This document shows positions 49,545 to 61,894 of a stretch of DNA of 64,000 nucleotides, one piece after another (the stretch's first letter is position 1; the number at the start of each line of letters is the position of its first letter). Below the pieces are notes generated by a model, which worked only from the letters and a program-made list of their open reading frames with translations, had not been told where the DNA came from and searched no databases. Made by a program: the position numbers and the translations under genes. Source of the DNA: Daucus carota subsp. sativus (lineage: Eukaryota > Streptophyta > Magnoliopsida > Apiales > Apiaceae); the NCBI RefSeq assembly GCF_001625215.2, contig NC_030383.2, positions 11,110,779 to 11,174,778 on the forward strand, written 5' to 3'.

Positions 49545-51252
49545 TTTTATTGGATGGTAAGCTTGTTCCCTCATCTCACTCCATAAAAGAGACTTTAAAT
49601 TTGATTACTATTGCAGGAAAAACTAAAAATTTCTTTTGTAGAGTGCTACTTCAACATGCATTGTGAATGAACAGCTGATTTTCTTTTTTCTTTTTCCTTT
49701 TTTTTTTGTGATTGTGTTAGGCGTGTGCTTAAATCTTTTAATGGGTTTATTGCACAAGTTATTCGACCTTTCCTCTTTCTTCCTTTATGTTTGCTAACTG
49801 TTCAATACTATGACCCTTGCAACCCTATCAAAGAGCACACAACTGGCAGTTCTGACCATCTGTTATTGGATCAATCTGTGAAGTGTGAACTTATTCATGT
49901 TTAACGTGGATATAGGGTTTGTTACAAGTTGTAACATGTTTTCATCTTCTATGTTATAGATGTGGTTTTAGGGGCACCTGGTGGTTTAAAATTGTGAATA
50001 AAAAACATTATCAATTGTTTTGATATATAAATGGATTTTATGTGAAAATTTTACTGTTGCAGTCATCATAAAAATGTGTCTTGAAGAATAATTGATATTT
50101 CTAGGGTTCTTAATAGTACTACTTCTATTTCTGTATTCTCTTGCATCTATGGTTGGCTAAATGTGTTGTCAATTGATGACTAGACACAGGCTGTTTGGGT
50201 GTTTACAACACCAGATCATGCATTTATGAGATTTAACTCCTTTAGACTACACCAAGTCACTAACAGATCGCTCAACTACATTACAGTTGTGAGATGACAG
50301 GCATAAGGAGTTTCATTTGGGAATCTCCAGTATTATGATGTGATAAATCATGGATAGTTTAGATGCCTGTAGTGATCATGCTTTGCCAATCCAATTGTGG
50401 AAATTGACAAAGTTTTAAAAAAAAGAGTGGAGATCTCATTTCCCTTGAACTGTAATGTAGTCTAAGTTATACATAGTCATTTGGATTGATATGCTAACCT
50501 GAATAATATATGGTTGTGAAAGCTGAAATCATTGCTGTGTTTAAATTACCATGTAAAAATGGCACCGTGTTATATATTCGAAGAAAAAGGTGGTGGATCT
50601 GCTAGTGTGAGAAGATGAAATTCTAGGTGGTGGCTGCATTAAAAAAAAAAAAAAGAAGAGAAGATAGTCTTACAAGAAAGATAACTTCTACAAAATTGCC
50701 AGCTGTGATGTTTTTATATACTTTCAGTGAAGTCTCCTGATTCACTTTAGCCAAAATTTATGTTGAGTTGTGTGGTATATTGCTAGAGTTCAAGGAATAA
50801 TGTTTAATAGTTATAGGATATTTAAATTTGCCTTTATATTGATGTAATGTTTATTTTAGTGTAGCAGGAAGCAATGTTGGAGAAAAGATGGTTTTCAAGA
50901 GGAGCCTCCAAAGAATAATGTCATACACCTGTGAAGTTTTTTTAGAAGGGGATAAGTTCAGGAAGTTGGCCCGGTAATATTGCAAAATATCTTGTTATCC
51001 GGAGAAATTATATTAGTAATACCTGTTGCTTAGGTAGAATATTAGATATTATATATGTTATATGTAATGAACATTTCACTGTGTGGTGAAACACTATGAT
51101 CCTTTCACTCTTATCTTGTTTATAGTTTTGTACTCCCTTAATTTCTATAAGCATCGTCTCTGATCAAATGACTATGTACGTATCTGGTGGGCTGCCATTC
51201 ATGCATTTATAATTGTGCTTGTACAGTACCGCAGCTCTCCTGCATGTTGAAT
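49545..51252. other. 3' UTR and intergenic spacer
   Basis: The first few hundred bases are probably helicase 3' UTR. No other gene seen; a poly-A run lies near 50641-50655. Confidence 0.5.
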
Positions 51253-51261
51253 TTATTATTT

Positions 51262-52794
51262 GAGGTAATTGCATATCACACCCCCTAAGTATCGTTCAAA
51301 AACGATAGAGTACCGATACTTTAAGAAACTCAACTCGCACCCCTTATCTTTACTTCTCAAAACCGATATGCACCCCCTGCCGTTAACTTCCGTTAACTCA
51401 GTGCACTCCGTTAAGTCAGTATATATATAATTGCAATTCGGACCCCCTAACTTACGTTCAAAAACGATATTGTATCCATATTTTTGAAAACTCGAATCGC
51501 ACCACCTATTTTTACATCTCAGGAACGATACGCAACCCCTCCGTTAAATTCCGCTACCTTCCGTTAAAATTCTCCCCCGTCTCAATTTACATGTCCCTTT
51601 TGCTTTTTGACGAGTTAAATTGACTAATTTTTTACCAACTATTTGAAAATATGTATTTATTATTTTAGAAAATAGAATAGATACCTCTATTAAAACAGGC
51701 TAGAAAGTATATTTTAATGTGTAACTTTCTATTTCCTAAAATAATAAATAAATATTTTTTTAATAGTTGGTCAAAAATTAGTCAATTTGACAAGGGACAT
51801 GTAAATTGAGACGGAGGAGTATTTTAACGGAAGGTAACGGAATTCAACGGAGGAGGTGCGTATCGTTGTAAAGATAGGTGGTGAGATTTGGGTTTCCAAA
51901 AGTACAGGTATAATATCGTTTTTGAACGTAAGTTAGGTATAATGTGCTTTTTATATAAGCCTCTTGTCGTTTAATCAAAAAGTAAATCTAGCCTATTTTA
52001 ATAGAGGTAAATAGTAGGGGGTCCGAATTGCAATTATCTCTATTATTTGTGAAATTCGGACCCTCTATTATTTGCGAAAACAAATAGACTAGATTTACTT
52101 TTTGATGATATTTTTTTTTTAAATTTTTGTTTAATTAAGTTATCCCCAAGTCAAAATGATTTTACATATTGAATGATTTTAAATTTTTAGTGACATGTGT
52201 ATTAGGTATTTAATATACACTATTTAAATATAAAAAATAAATATCATGTGATATTTATTATAAATATTACATAAATTTATCTATTGATTAAAATATATAA
52301 ATTTTAATTATTTTGTTTGGAAAAATTGATCAAAAAAATGTCATCAAAAATTAAATCTAGTCTATTTTAATATGTAACTTTATATTTTCTAAAATAATAA
52401 ATACATATTTTCAAATAGTTGGTAAAAAATTAGTCAATTTAACTCCTCAAAAAGCAAAAGGGACATGTGAATTGAGACGGGGGAGAATTTTAACGAAGGT
52501 AGCGGAATTTAACGGAGGGGGTGCGTAATGTTCCTGAGATGTAAAAATAGGTGGTGCGATTCGAGTTTTCAAAAATATGGATACCATATCGTTTTTGAAC
52601 GTAAGTTAGGGGGTCCGAATTGCAATTATATATATACTGACTTAACGGAGTGCACTGAGTTAACGGAAGTTAACGGCAGGGGGTGCATCTCGGTTTTGAA
52701 AAGTAAAGATAAGGGGTGCGAGTTGAGTTTCTTAAAGTATCGGTACTCTATCGTTTTTGAACGATACTTAGGGGGTGCGATATGCAATTACCTC
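51262..52794. mobile_element. Foldback Mutator-like element with nested MITE-like repeats
   Basis: The left end GAGGTAATTGCATATC is mirrored at the right end (GATATGCAATTACCTC). TTATTATTT is duplicated at 51253-51261 and 52795-52803 (9 bp). Arms of roughly 400 bases pair across the element. Inside them lies a second inverted pair (AATTGCAATTCGGACCCCCT near 51430 and inverted near 52620), and a partial third copy occurs near 52018. No coding capacity. Confidence 0.85.
51578..51828. mobile_element. Stowaway-like MITE nested in the foldback element
   Basis: Starts CTCCCCCGTCTCAATTTACA and ends with the inverse of CTCCTCCGTCTCAATTTACA. A further inverted copy of the same end occurs near 52465-52487 in the right arm of the host element. 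Confidence 0.65.
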
Positions 52795-53390
52795 TTATTA
52801 TTTTGCCTTGTATACAAACATTTCCAAGTTCTATTAGAATTGGGTTTTCTCTTTTTAGGGAAATGCTGGTGATGTGCATTTTGCATATAACAATTCAGTC
52901 ATGTCTTGATTTATTATAACCTTAGAGCATCTTCCAACCTGGAAAATTTTAGTTAAAAATTTACTGTTTCAAAAATAAAATTTGTATATGATATGTAGAA
53001 ATTTCATTGCTTAATGGTGCAAAACCCTGTTTTTATAGTATAGTCACCGGTGACTCTGAGAGGTTGGCTATGTTTAGCAGCTTGTGTATACCTAAAACAA
53101 GATTTCACATCATCTATTATTATATTATAACAATATGAAATAATAACATACTATTTTAAAATATAGATAATTAATATATCATCGATACAATATATATTAT
53201 AGGTCGAACAAATTTTATATAATATTTTGTAAGTCTTATTTAGTTAACCACTTATTGTCAATATATTTTAATTTGGTTAATCAGGATATTATTTATGATA
53301 AAATTAAAAAAATATGACTATTATTCTAGTACTTCAATTACTTTTATATTGAGCCTATAAAAGGGGTATAATGCAACAAACATATACTCT

Positions 53391-53583
53391 CTCCGTCTCA
53401 TTGTATTCTTTACATCGTAGAATGTAATCCTGACACGCATTATATAATTCTCATTAAGTATACTTACATAATTTATTTTTAAATTAAAATTTAGACATTT
53501 AATTATATTTTTTTTAAAGAAAATTTTTAAGAAAAATTATGGAACTATATTCGACGGAAGCCATAAAATGCGTGTCGAGCCCT
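53391..53583. mobile_element. Truncated Stowaway-like MITE related to the one at 37658
   Basis: Begins CTCTCCGTCTCATTGTATTC and contains ACACGCATT. It ends with AAAATGCGTGTCGAGC, matching AAAATGCGTTTCGAGC near 37853 in the complete copy. The outer right terminal repeat is missing. Confidence 0.55.
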
Positions 53584-53612
53584 CCTTATCTAAAAGTAAA
53601 GAATCTGGTTGT

Positions 53613-53738
53613 GCGATGGAGTACACACAACCACTGCCTTCACTTATTGGCGGATTGTAAATCAAGATTCGTATTGCGATGGAGTACACACAACCACTGC
53701 CTTCACTTATTGGCGGATTGTAAATCAAGATTCGTATT
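53613..53738 (+). repeat. Perfect 63-bp tandem duplication
   Basis: Two copies start GCGATGGAGTACACACAACC at 53613 and 53676. The unit is 21 codons long, so it stays open in several frames and mimics a repeat protein. No evidence of a gene. Confidence 0.9.
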
Positions 53739-54122
53739 GTTCTGTCTTCTCTCTCGTTGTCCCTCGGTTCAAATTAGGTTTGTCACGTAATTTAATTGTT
53801 TTTTTGATGTCTTCTATATTATAATTTACATGTCAACTTTTGTAAAAAGAAAATATGAAGTTAGTTATTTCAGCTTTAGTGTAGTATAGTTCATTAATTT
53901 CAGTTTCAAGATCAATTTATATCAAATATTTCATACATTATTTCTGATCAATGTAATAAACAAGACTAAAATTGTTTATAAAAATTAAAATTTCTTAATA
54001 TACACAATTTTTGTAAAGGTAAACCTATAATTCGAAAATTTTACTATTTAGTTTGTGAGTTGGATATTTTAAAACCAAAATCAAAATAAAAAGTGGATTG
54101 TTAATTGTTATTAGTGTTACAG

Positions 54123-54257
54123 GTTGAAGCCAATTTGAAACGAGGAGAAATAACATATCTTGCTGTCTTAGTTGAAATCAAACCGGATCAAGTGGTTGAA
54201 ATAATTGATGCTTTCGAAATATCCTTGATTGTGTCACCACTTCCGGCTTATCGGTAA
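54123..54257 (+). pseudogene. Scrap of a Ty3/gypsy-like polyprotein
   Basis: A 44-codon frame contains LKRGEITYLAVL and VVEIIDAFE. It resembles the join between protease and reverse transcriptase in plant Ty3/gypsy elements (KRGExTYLA, then VxxVLEEFxDV). No flanking LTRs or further domains are visible. Confidence 0.4.
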
Positions 54258-54372
54258 AATTTCTCTCATAAATAATTACTAACACATGATATATAAATAT
54301 AATTAGAATAAATATCCTTTTTAATTAACACTCTATAAATGTGAAATGCCTCTGTCCAAGTGATAATCATCG

Positions 54373-54374
<2 letters not shown>

Positions 54375-54440
<66 letters not shown>
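54375..54440. repeat. (TA)n microsatellite at the edge of the large element
   Basis: About 33 TA units, ending exactly where GGGGAGGGTTCCGGTACAAA begins. Confidence 0.95.
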
Positions 54441-54443
<3 letters not shown>

Positions 54444-54796
54444 GAGGGTTCCGGTACAAACTTTTTTAGTTAAAAACTTACAAACTTTTTTACACCATCA
54501 GATCTAAACAAAACAAGCGGCTGAGATTAAAAGATTTTGAAAAGGCGCGGTGGCAGTTTTGTAAATAACTGCAAGCCGCTCGTTTTCTGACACATTAATT
54601 AAAACGCACGATCTCCTAAATATTTAACTGCACGAAACCGCCATAACACTCAAACGACATTACACACAAACTCACTGCTACACACAGCGATTTTCGATCA
54701 TCATCTTCAGCAAATCTTAACCAAATCTTAATCAACTGCAAGTCTACATTCTCAAGCGAAGTCGTCGTTCAACTTTCAAGATCTTGATCACTAACA

Positions 54797-57700
54797 ATGG
54801 CTCCAAAGAGGAAAAGTGATGAATTACAGAGCGTCGCTGGTAATATCTCTACATTATTTCGTAAAAGCTTTGATTTAATAGTTTCAGTAAATTTAGGTTA
54901 AATGTTTGAGATATTTGTGCATTTTTTTCCATTTAGAGATTTTAGGTTAATTTTTTTGATTTTAGGTTATTCGGTTTAAAAAGTGTTGAATGTTTGATAT
55001 AATGTTGAATGTGATAATATACGTTTTGAACTGTGTTGAATAGTAAAAAATGTTTTGAAGTATTGAATATTTCGATTTTTATTTGTTGAATTTGTACTTA
55101 AAGTATGTTGAACATGTTTGAAAACCTTGTTGGAATGCTGTTGCCAGTAGATATTGTGTTGAATTTGTGAATGATTTGTGTTGAACATGTTTGAAAAACT
55201 TGTTGCACTGCTGTTCCCAGTGGATATTGTGTTGAATTTGTTATTGATTTGTGTTGAACATGTTTCAAAAGCTTGTTGCAATGCTGTTGCCAGTAGATAT
55301 TGTGTTGAATTTGTTAATGATTTGTGTTGAACATGTTTGAAAACCTTGTTGCAGTGCTGTTGCCAGTAGATATTGTGTTGAATTTGTTAATGATTTGTGT
55401 TGAACATGTTTGAAAACCTTGTTGCAGTGCTGTTGCCAGTAGATATTGTCTTGAATTTGTTAATGATTTGTGTTGAACATGTTTCAAAACCTTGTTGGAA
55501 TGCTGTTGCCAGTAGATATTGTGTTGAATTTGTTAATGATTTGTGTTGAACATGTTTGAAAACCTTGTTGCAGTGCTGTTGCCAGTAGATATTGTGTTGA
55601 ATTTGTTAATGATTTGTGTTGAACATGTTTCAAAACCTTGTTGGAATGCTGTTGCAAGTAGATATTGTGTTGAATTTGATAATGATTTGTGTTGAACATG
55701 TTTGAAAACCTTGTTGCAATGCTGTTCCCATTGTATATTGTTATTGATATTGTGTTGAATTCTGTTGAACCTATAGTTAAATACTTTAATTTGAAGAATA
55801 AAAACAATGATTTAATAAAGAATATAAGTGATTAAATTTTGTCAGATGCACCTATTCAGGAAGATCCTTTACTAGCAATTCTGCAAAATCCTACAAGGAC
55901 ATCATCACAAGAAAGATATGTTGTACAATGTTTAACTGAAATCTTTTCTAGTGAGAAATCACAGAATGTTCAGTTATCAACATCGATATGTCCTACAAAA
56001 TCACTAACTGGTATAGTGATGATCTCTGTATCCACCAGTACATATCAAACATCGATATGTCCTACAGAAGCTGCCATTGCTAATGATGAGGAATTTGATA
56101 ACTCATACTTATCTGTTGAGTTACAGAATGACTCTGATGAATGGTTAGCACTACAGGTGGAAAGAGATTTGATAATTGAATTATTTAAATGTTATGAATT
56201 TTTAATAGCTGTATTGTTCATATTTCATTATATTTTCTTTGAACAATATGTTCTTATTTAATTGCAGGGAAAAAATCATCAGTTCATGATGATATGGAAA
56301 AATCTGATACATCTGAATATCAACCTACTGATCAAGAAGAATCAGAGGCGTTGCAGACGGATGATGAGCTAGTAGAGACGTCAGATGAAGATCAGCTCAT
56401 TTCTACAATGAGAGATAAGATTTTAAAAAAAAAAGGAAAAGCAGAGTCAAGTACTGGTGCAAAAAAAAGAAAGGAAAAAGCGAAAGCTAAGGCAAAAGAA
56501 AGGCAAAAGGGAAAGCAGAGGCAAGATGAAGATGAAGATGAAGATGATGAAGATGACGAAGAAGACATACCAAAGGCAAGTTCTGCAAGGGATTTCTCCA
56601 ACAGAACAAGAACAAGAAATTCACCTTCAAAATTCTGTGAAGTTTTAAATCAACTATCTGCAGAACAAATACAATGGATAAGAGCAACAGGATTTCATGA
56701 GCTCCTTAATTTTTCAATTAAGGAGCTTCCACATAGACTGGGATTTCAACTGCTCAAATCGTTTGATGAGGACAAATGTGTCCTAAATTTGGAATGTGGT
56801 GAAATTCCAATTACTGAAGAAGATGTACATCTGGTTCTAGGATTACCAAAGGGCACTCTTCCTGTTGAACTTGAGACAGATGAAGACTCACAGGCAGAAA
56901 AAGAGAAACCTTTTAGAGCACAGTTTGGAAAAAGTCATGTTAGGACAAGTGATCTTGTCAGTGAGATTAAGAAAGGCACTGCTGATGATCATTTTAAGAC
57001 AAACTTTCTGGTTTTAATGGGGAACACTCTCATTCAAACAGTGTCGAACGGGCTTGTTGATCAGCGACTCGTTCGATTTAAAGGAGATATCAATCGCTGC
57101 AGTGTCTACAATTGGCGTTCTTATCTTTTGCAGAGTTTAAAAAATTGTAAAAAGGAATGGGCAAAGGATCCAGCAACAAAGTACTTTTGCGGACCTCTGG
57201 TTTTCCTCATTGTAAGTATATATTATCTATATTTTGTTGAATCTAATATTACAATTTGTTGAATCTAATATTTTGTTGAATCTAATATTTTGTTGAATCT
57301 AATATTAAAATCTGTTGAATTCTTGTTTCCAATGTTGAATATGTTGAATTTCTTTTTGAATTGTGTTGAACATGTTCAAAAATATATATTGTCATTATAA
57401 CATATTTTTTTATGTTATATGTAGTTGTTCTATGTGGATAGAGTGTGGATTAAAATTGAAACTGAAGTTGTCCGCACCATACCAAGATTCACAGCTTGGT
57501 CAGATAAAGATTTGAGAGCAAGAGAAAGGAAGGAAACTTCTGAAAATTTATTTGGAAAAGGAAGAATCAGGTCTGCAGATGAAAGCACTGAACAGACACA
57601 AGAAGTTGATAGAAATCTTGATGAAGAAAGAAAGAGAGTAAGTAAATATATGACTTTGTTTTTTTGACTTGCAATATTTTGTTGAATATATTAGTTTGTT

Positions 57701-60700
57701 TCTTTTCATTGAAATATGATGTTGAATCTGTATATCAATTCTGTTGAATATGTTAGATTGTTTTTTTTAGTTGAAATATTTTGTTGAATCTAAAATTAAA
57801 ATTTGTTGAATTTGTTAGGTTATTTCTTTAAGTTTCAATATTTTGTTGAATATATATATCAATGTTGTTGAATATATGATATTGTTTTTTACAGGAACAA
57901 ATGATTGTTGAATTAGAGAATTTGGCTTTTATCTTGGTTGAAAGTCGAAAGCAATTTGATGCTGCAAACAGACAATTCAACAAATATTTGAAAAGTTGTA
58001 TTGATTACAACACTGTAAATAATAATGAAGAGTTTCTGACGAGGGTTGAAGCTGCCCAAGTTTTTGTCTGTAGTGAGGCTGACCAATTTGAAAATCAATA
58101 AAGGCAGCAAGAAAAAGAAACTGAGGGAGCTTCTCAATATAATTTTGAACCATTGGGCAATCCGGTTTCTGAAGAAAGAGAAGTTCAAGCAAAAAAACAA
58201 GCTGAGGAAGAAAGACAAGTAGAAAAGGAAAGAAATATTCAGGAAGTTGAGGAAGAAAGAGAAGTTGAATCAGAAAAAGGAGCTGATGGAGTGCAAAAAG
58301 AAATTGAGAAAGAAAGACCTGTTGAAAAGACTGTTTCTCCGGTTCAGTCATCAAAAGAAATTGAGCAAGAAAAACCAGTTGAGAACACTGTTTCTCCGGT
58401 GCAGTCATCAATGGGAAGTGAGGTGATCAGAATGCTTGATGCTGCTGAAAAGGATTACCAAGAAAAAATCAGGGCCCAAGAAATGGCAAGCAACGTAAAT
58501 GTTGTTGGGATAGCAACGGAGGCTGTATCTGGGCTTCACGATGAACGCACCAGTGATACTGAGATGCCTGTTGCTGAACACGGAGCTGATGAAGAAGAAG
58601 CAGTAGAAGAACAAGCAGCACCAGAAGCTCTTGACGTCATTTCACGTAAAGCAGCACATCTTGTTAAAAAGGTAAACTATTAAGAATTTTTAATATAATA
58701 TAGTCGTGGGTTTAATATCACTTTATTCAACTAGTTCAACTGCCCAATAACCCATGTTCAACTTTTGTCTGTGTTGAACTTGGGTTCAATCCAGGTTGAA
58801 CATAGTTTATTTCTATAAACCAACTCAACCCCAAACATTATCTCGTAAGTGTGTGATTAGGGTTATAAATTGAAATAAAAAATGACATCTTTCTATACCC
58901 CCAACCAAACCCTTAAGAGTTTTTGTTATGTAGAGATTGGATCCATTTTATTCTCTATTTTAATTAATTTTACTGTTTTAGTATATTAAATATGTTTTAG
59001 TTCAACAGCCGATTAACCCATGTTCAACATTCGTCTGTGTTGAACATGTGTCCAAAGGAGGTTGAACATGTGTTACTTCTATAGTGATTGTTATAATGAT
59101 CAATAGGATGGAAAGAAAGTAAAGATTATATTCAACACATCAAGAAGGATGAATGTAGTATCTTCAACTGTTCCTCCTCCACAGAAGCTGACAATAAAAA
59201 CAACTGCCCAACCAAATGTGCAAAGCTCTGGAGAAGTCCTTCCTAGTTTTTCTTTAGGATTGACTCAAGTTGAAAAGGAAGCAGAGCTTGAAAGACAGCG
59301 AAAATCAGAAGAAGAAGCTGCATAGGTGGACAAGGGGAAAAGAATAATACATGCAGCTGAAGTTTGAAATCTCCCTGGAAGATAAGGTTAACAAGAATCA
59401 GCACAAAGATTAACAAAGAAGAGCAAAAGTTGAAAGATTGGCTTCTGACAATTGATCCAGAAGGATAGTAAGTTTCTTTTAACCTCCAGTCAAATTAAGA
59501 TTTTTGTTGAATATTGTATCATTTTATGTTGAGTATATGAATAATATTTAATCATATTTGTGTTGCAACAGTTTCCTTTACTTTGACACTGCAAACGCAA
59601 TTCTGGACAATTCAAATTGCATTTCTTTCCAGCCGAAACAGTTGGTGACGGCACAAGTTGTTGATGCTTTCTGCCACATTCTGAATATGAATGAAATGTA
59701 TAAAGCAGAACAATCACCTCTGAGACTATTTGTTCCTCATCATGTGACTGTAAGTGAATTGTCAATAGAGTTTAAAAAGTAAAATATATCATTATACCAT
59801 GTGAATAACATTTTATGATTACTTGTAGGTCTATGTTTTGAGACATTCAAATTCAGAGGAGGAAGAGCAACATTTCAAAAAGTTTGTAAGAGATTTTGAT
59901 GATGTTCTGGCTGCTTATGATCACATCAAATTCAACGATGTTGACTTGGTAAAATATTTACTTCATTATTCAGTGATATTATATATATGATAACTATAAT
60001 TTTAACTTATTTTAATGTTGCTGTATGAATGACTAATTATCTGTATATAATCATGTATTTAATATCACTGTATTCAACTACTTCAACAGCCCAATAACCC
60101 ATGTTCAACATTTGTCTGTGTTGAACATGGGTGCAAAGGAGGTTGAACATTGGTTATTTCTATACCCCAACCCAACCCTAAACCGTATCTCATAAATATG
60201 TGACTTAGGGTTGAAAATTAAAATAACAAATGAGGTCTTTCTATACCCCCAACCAAACCCTTTTGAGTTATTGTTTTTATCTTCTACTGATCAGAAATTT
60301 AACAGTGTTGAACATGGCTACAAAAAGGGTTGAACATGAGTTATTTCTATACTCCAAATCAAACCCGAAACACTATCTCGTAAGTATGTGATAAGAGTTA
60401 GAAATTGAAATAAAAAATGACATCTTTCTATACCCCCAACCAAACCCTTATGATTTTTCATTATGTAGAGATTGGATCCTTTATATTCTCTATTTTAATT
60501 AATTTAAATGTTTTAATTTAATTCTTTGTTAAATATCACTGTATTCAACTAGTTCAACAGCCCATTAACCCATGTTCAACATTTATCATTGTTTTTACTG
60601 TTTTGAGTTTTTGTTTTTTAGACACAGCATTCATTATATACTCTATTTTTATTAATTTTACTGTTTTAATATTTTCCAACAGATTTTCTTCAGCATGACA

Positions 60701-61314
60701 GTTTCCGACCATCACTACCTCTTATGTTTCAACATTAAAAAACCAAGTTTTGAGGTTATTGATAGTAGTGCTCTGCAGCCAGATTTCGATGCAAAGTACC
60801 AGCAAATACCTCAAAATATTGTAAGTAATTACTACTTTATTAAAATGATCATATTCTTTTTTGACTTGAATTTGACATGGATTTCTCTCAATTAATGTAT
60901 GCTTTTTAACAGAGAAACTTCCTTGTAAGATACATGGTTTTAAAAAATCATTCAAAGGCGAAGGACATAGCTTCTCTTGTGCCTGTTAGATTGGAAATGA
61001 AGTGGAGAACTGAGCACAATCATATTGATTGTGGTCTTTTTGTCATGAGACACATGGAGCACTACCAGGGTGTTTCAAAAAATTGGGATTGTGGACTCGC
61101 TGTTGAGGGAAAAGTCCAAGACCAACAGCTAGATGTTCTGAGGACAAGATATGCACACCAGATTCTAATGCATGAATGCAACAAACAGAAGCATCATGTG
61201 GAGTATCAGATTTTTGAAGAACATGTGAAAAAAGCTGAATTGGAGAAGCAGAAAGCGAAAGAAAAAAAGGAAAAGGATACTAAAGCTCCTGCAAAAAGAC
61301 AAAGACGTGCCTAA
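54797..61314 (+). pseudogene. Transposon-borne Ulp1-like (C48) cysteine protease gene, interrupted
   Basis: Readable exons: 54797-54839, 55849-~56156 (end uncertain), 56268-57211, 57425-57637, 57895-58671, 59107-59467, 59572-59749, 59829-59948, 60683-60820 and 60913-61314. The junction between the second and third exons does not fit in phase with the best donor. A Lys/Glu/Asp-rich region (56400-56580) is followed by a plant-mobile-domain-like block (IRATGFHELLNFSIKELP, EEDVHLVLGLPKG). Then come a charged coiled region and the C-terminal Ulp1 domain. The catalytic triad is present: His in DHHYLLCFN, Asp in FEVIDSS and Cys in HIDCGLFVMRHME. Breaks: TAA at 58099-58101, TAG at 59323-59325, and a one-base loss near 59366. 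Relatives cleave SUMO or SUMO-like conjugates; activity here is doubtful. Confidence 0.75.
55095..55750 (+). repeat. 73-bp minisatellite in intron 1 of the Ulp1-like gene
   Basis: About eight to nine copies with a regular 73-base step; for example GTTGCCAGTAGATATTG starts at 55286, 55359, 55432 and 55505. Each unit holds TGTTGAATTTGTTAATGATT and TGTTGAACATGTTT. Copies differ by a few bases. Minus-strand open frames rich in N, Q, S and T are artefacts of it. Confidence 0.95.
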
Positions 61315-61740
61315 GCACAATTTGATCAGACTTTTAAATGTTTTGCTTGTAAATATTTTGCTATTATGTGCATTTTGCATAATACATAATTCCTTGGTCA
61401 CCAAGAAATAGATATGTAATTGCATGAATGCTAATTGATCTGTATATAATTGTTTCTTTAGTATCAATGTATTTTATATGTACTATTCTTCCCCAGTTCA
61501 ACAGCCCATGAATCCATGTTCAACATTTATCTGTGTTGAACATGGTACAAAGACGGTTGAATTCATGAGTTATTCTATATCCCAAATAAAACCCCAAACA
61601 ATATCTCGTAAGTGTGTGATTAGGGTTATAAATTGAAATAAAAAATGACATCTTTCTATACCCCCAACCAAACCCTTAAGATTTTTTATTATGTAGAGAT
61701 TGGATCCATTTTATTCTCTATTTTAATTTGTTTTAGTTCA
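58715..61740. repeat. Dispersed ~250-bp repeat with a TTCAACA/TGTTGAA hairpin
   Basis: Related units start near 58725, 58998 (partial), 60066, 60300 (partial), 60540 (partial) and 61495. A unit begins TTCAACAGCCCAATAACCCA. It continues with the inverted pair CATGTTCAACA and TGTTGAACATG, and then TATCTCGTAAGTGTGTGATT and CTATACCCCCAACCAAACCC. They fill introns of the Ulp1-like gene and the gap between the two genes. Confidence 0.85.
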
Positions 61741-61860
61741 ACATTATTTATATACAAATTCAAGAATGAAAATATATGTGTTCAACATTATTTATATAGA
61801 AATTCAAGAATGAAAGTATATGTGTTCAACATTATTTATATAAGAATTCAACAAAACAAA
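61736..61860 (+). repeat. Three tandem ~42-bp units between the convergent genes
   Basis: Each unit reads GTTCAACATTATTTATATA, then AATTCAAGAATGAAA and ATATGT. They lie just downstream of the transposase stop, so they are probably in its 3' UTR, where the word reads TGTTGAAC in sense. Confidence 0.8.
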
Positions 61861-61894
61861 ACTTCAAAATAACAAATATTCAACTATACAAAAA

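Larger units (their letters stand above)
52804..54374. other. Intergenic region with degraded transposon pieces
   Basis: Besides the separately listed MITE remnant, duplication and gypsy-like scrap, this is AT-rich DNA without protein-like frames. Confidence 0.5.

Noticed and set aside
54976-55807. Asn/Gln/Ser-rich minus-strand proteins, and a CRISPR-like look
   Set aside because: They are translations of the 73-bp minisatellite. There are no unique spacers, so it is not an array of repeats and spacers.
56392-56601. Poly-Ser minus-strand open frame
   Set aside because: Antisense of the Asp/Glu codon run in the Ulp1-like gene.
58050-58115. A tiny intron removing the stop at 58099
   Set aside because: The only nearby GT...AG pair would be about 48 bases, below normal plant intron size, and would remove conserved reading frame.
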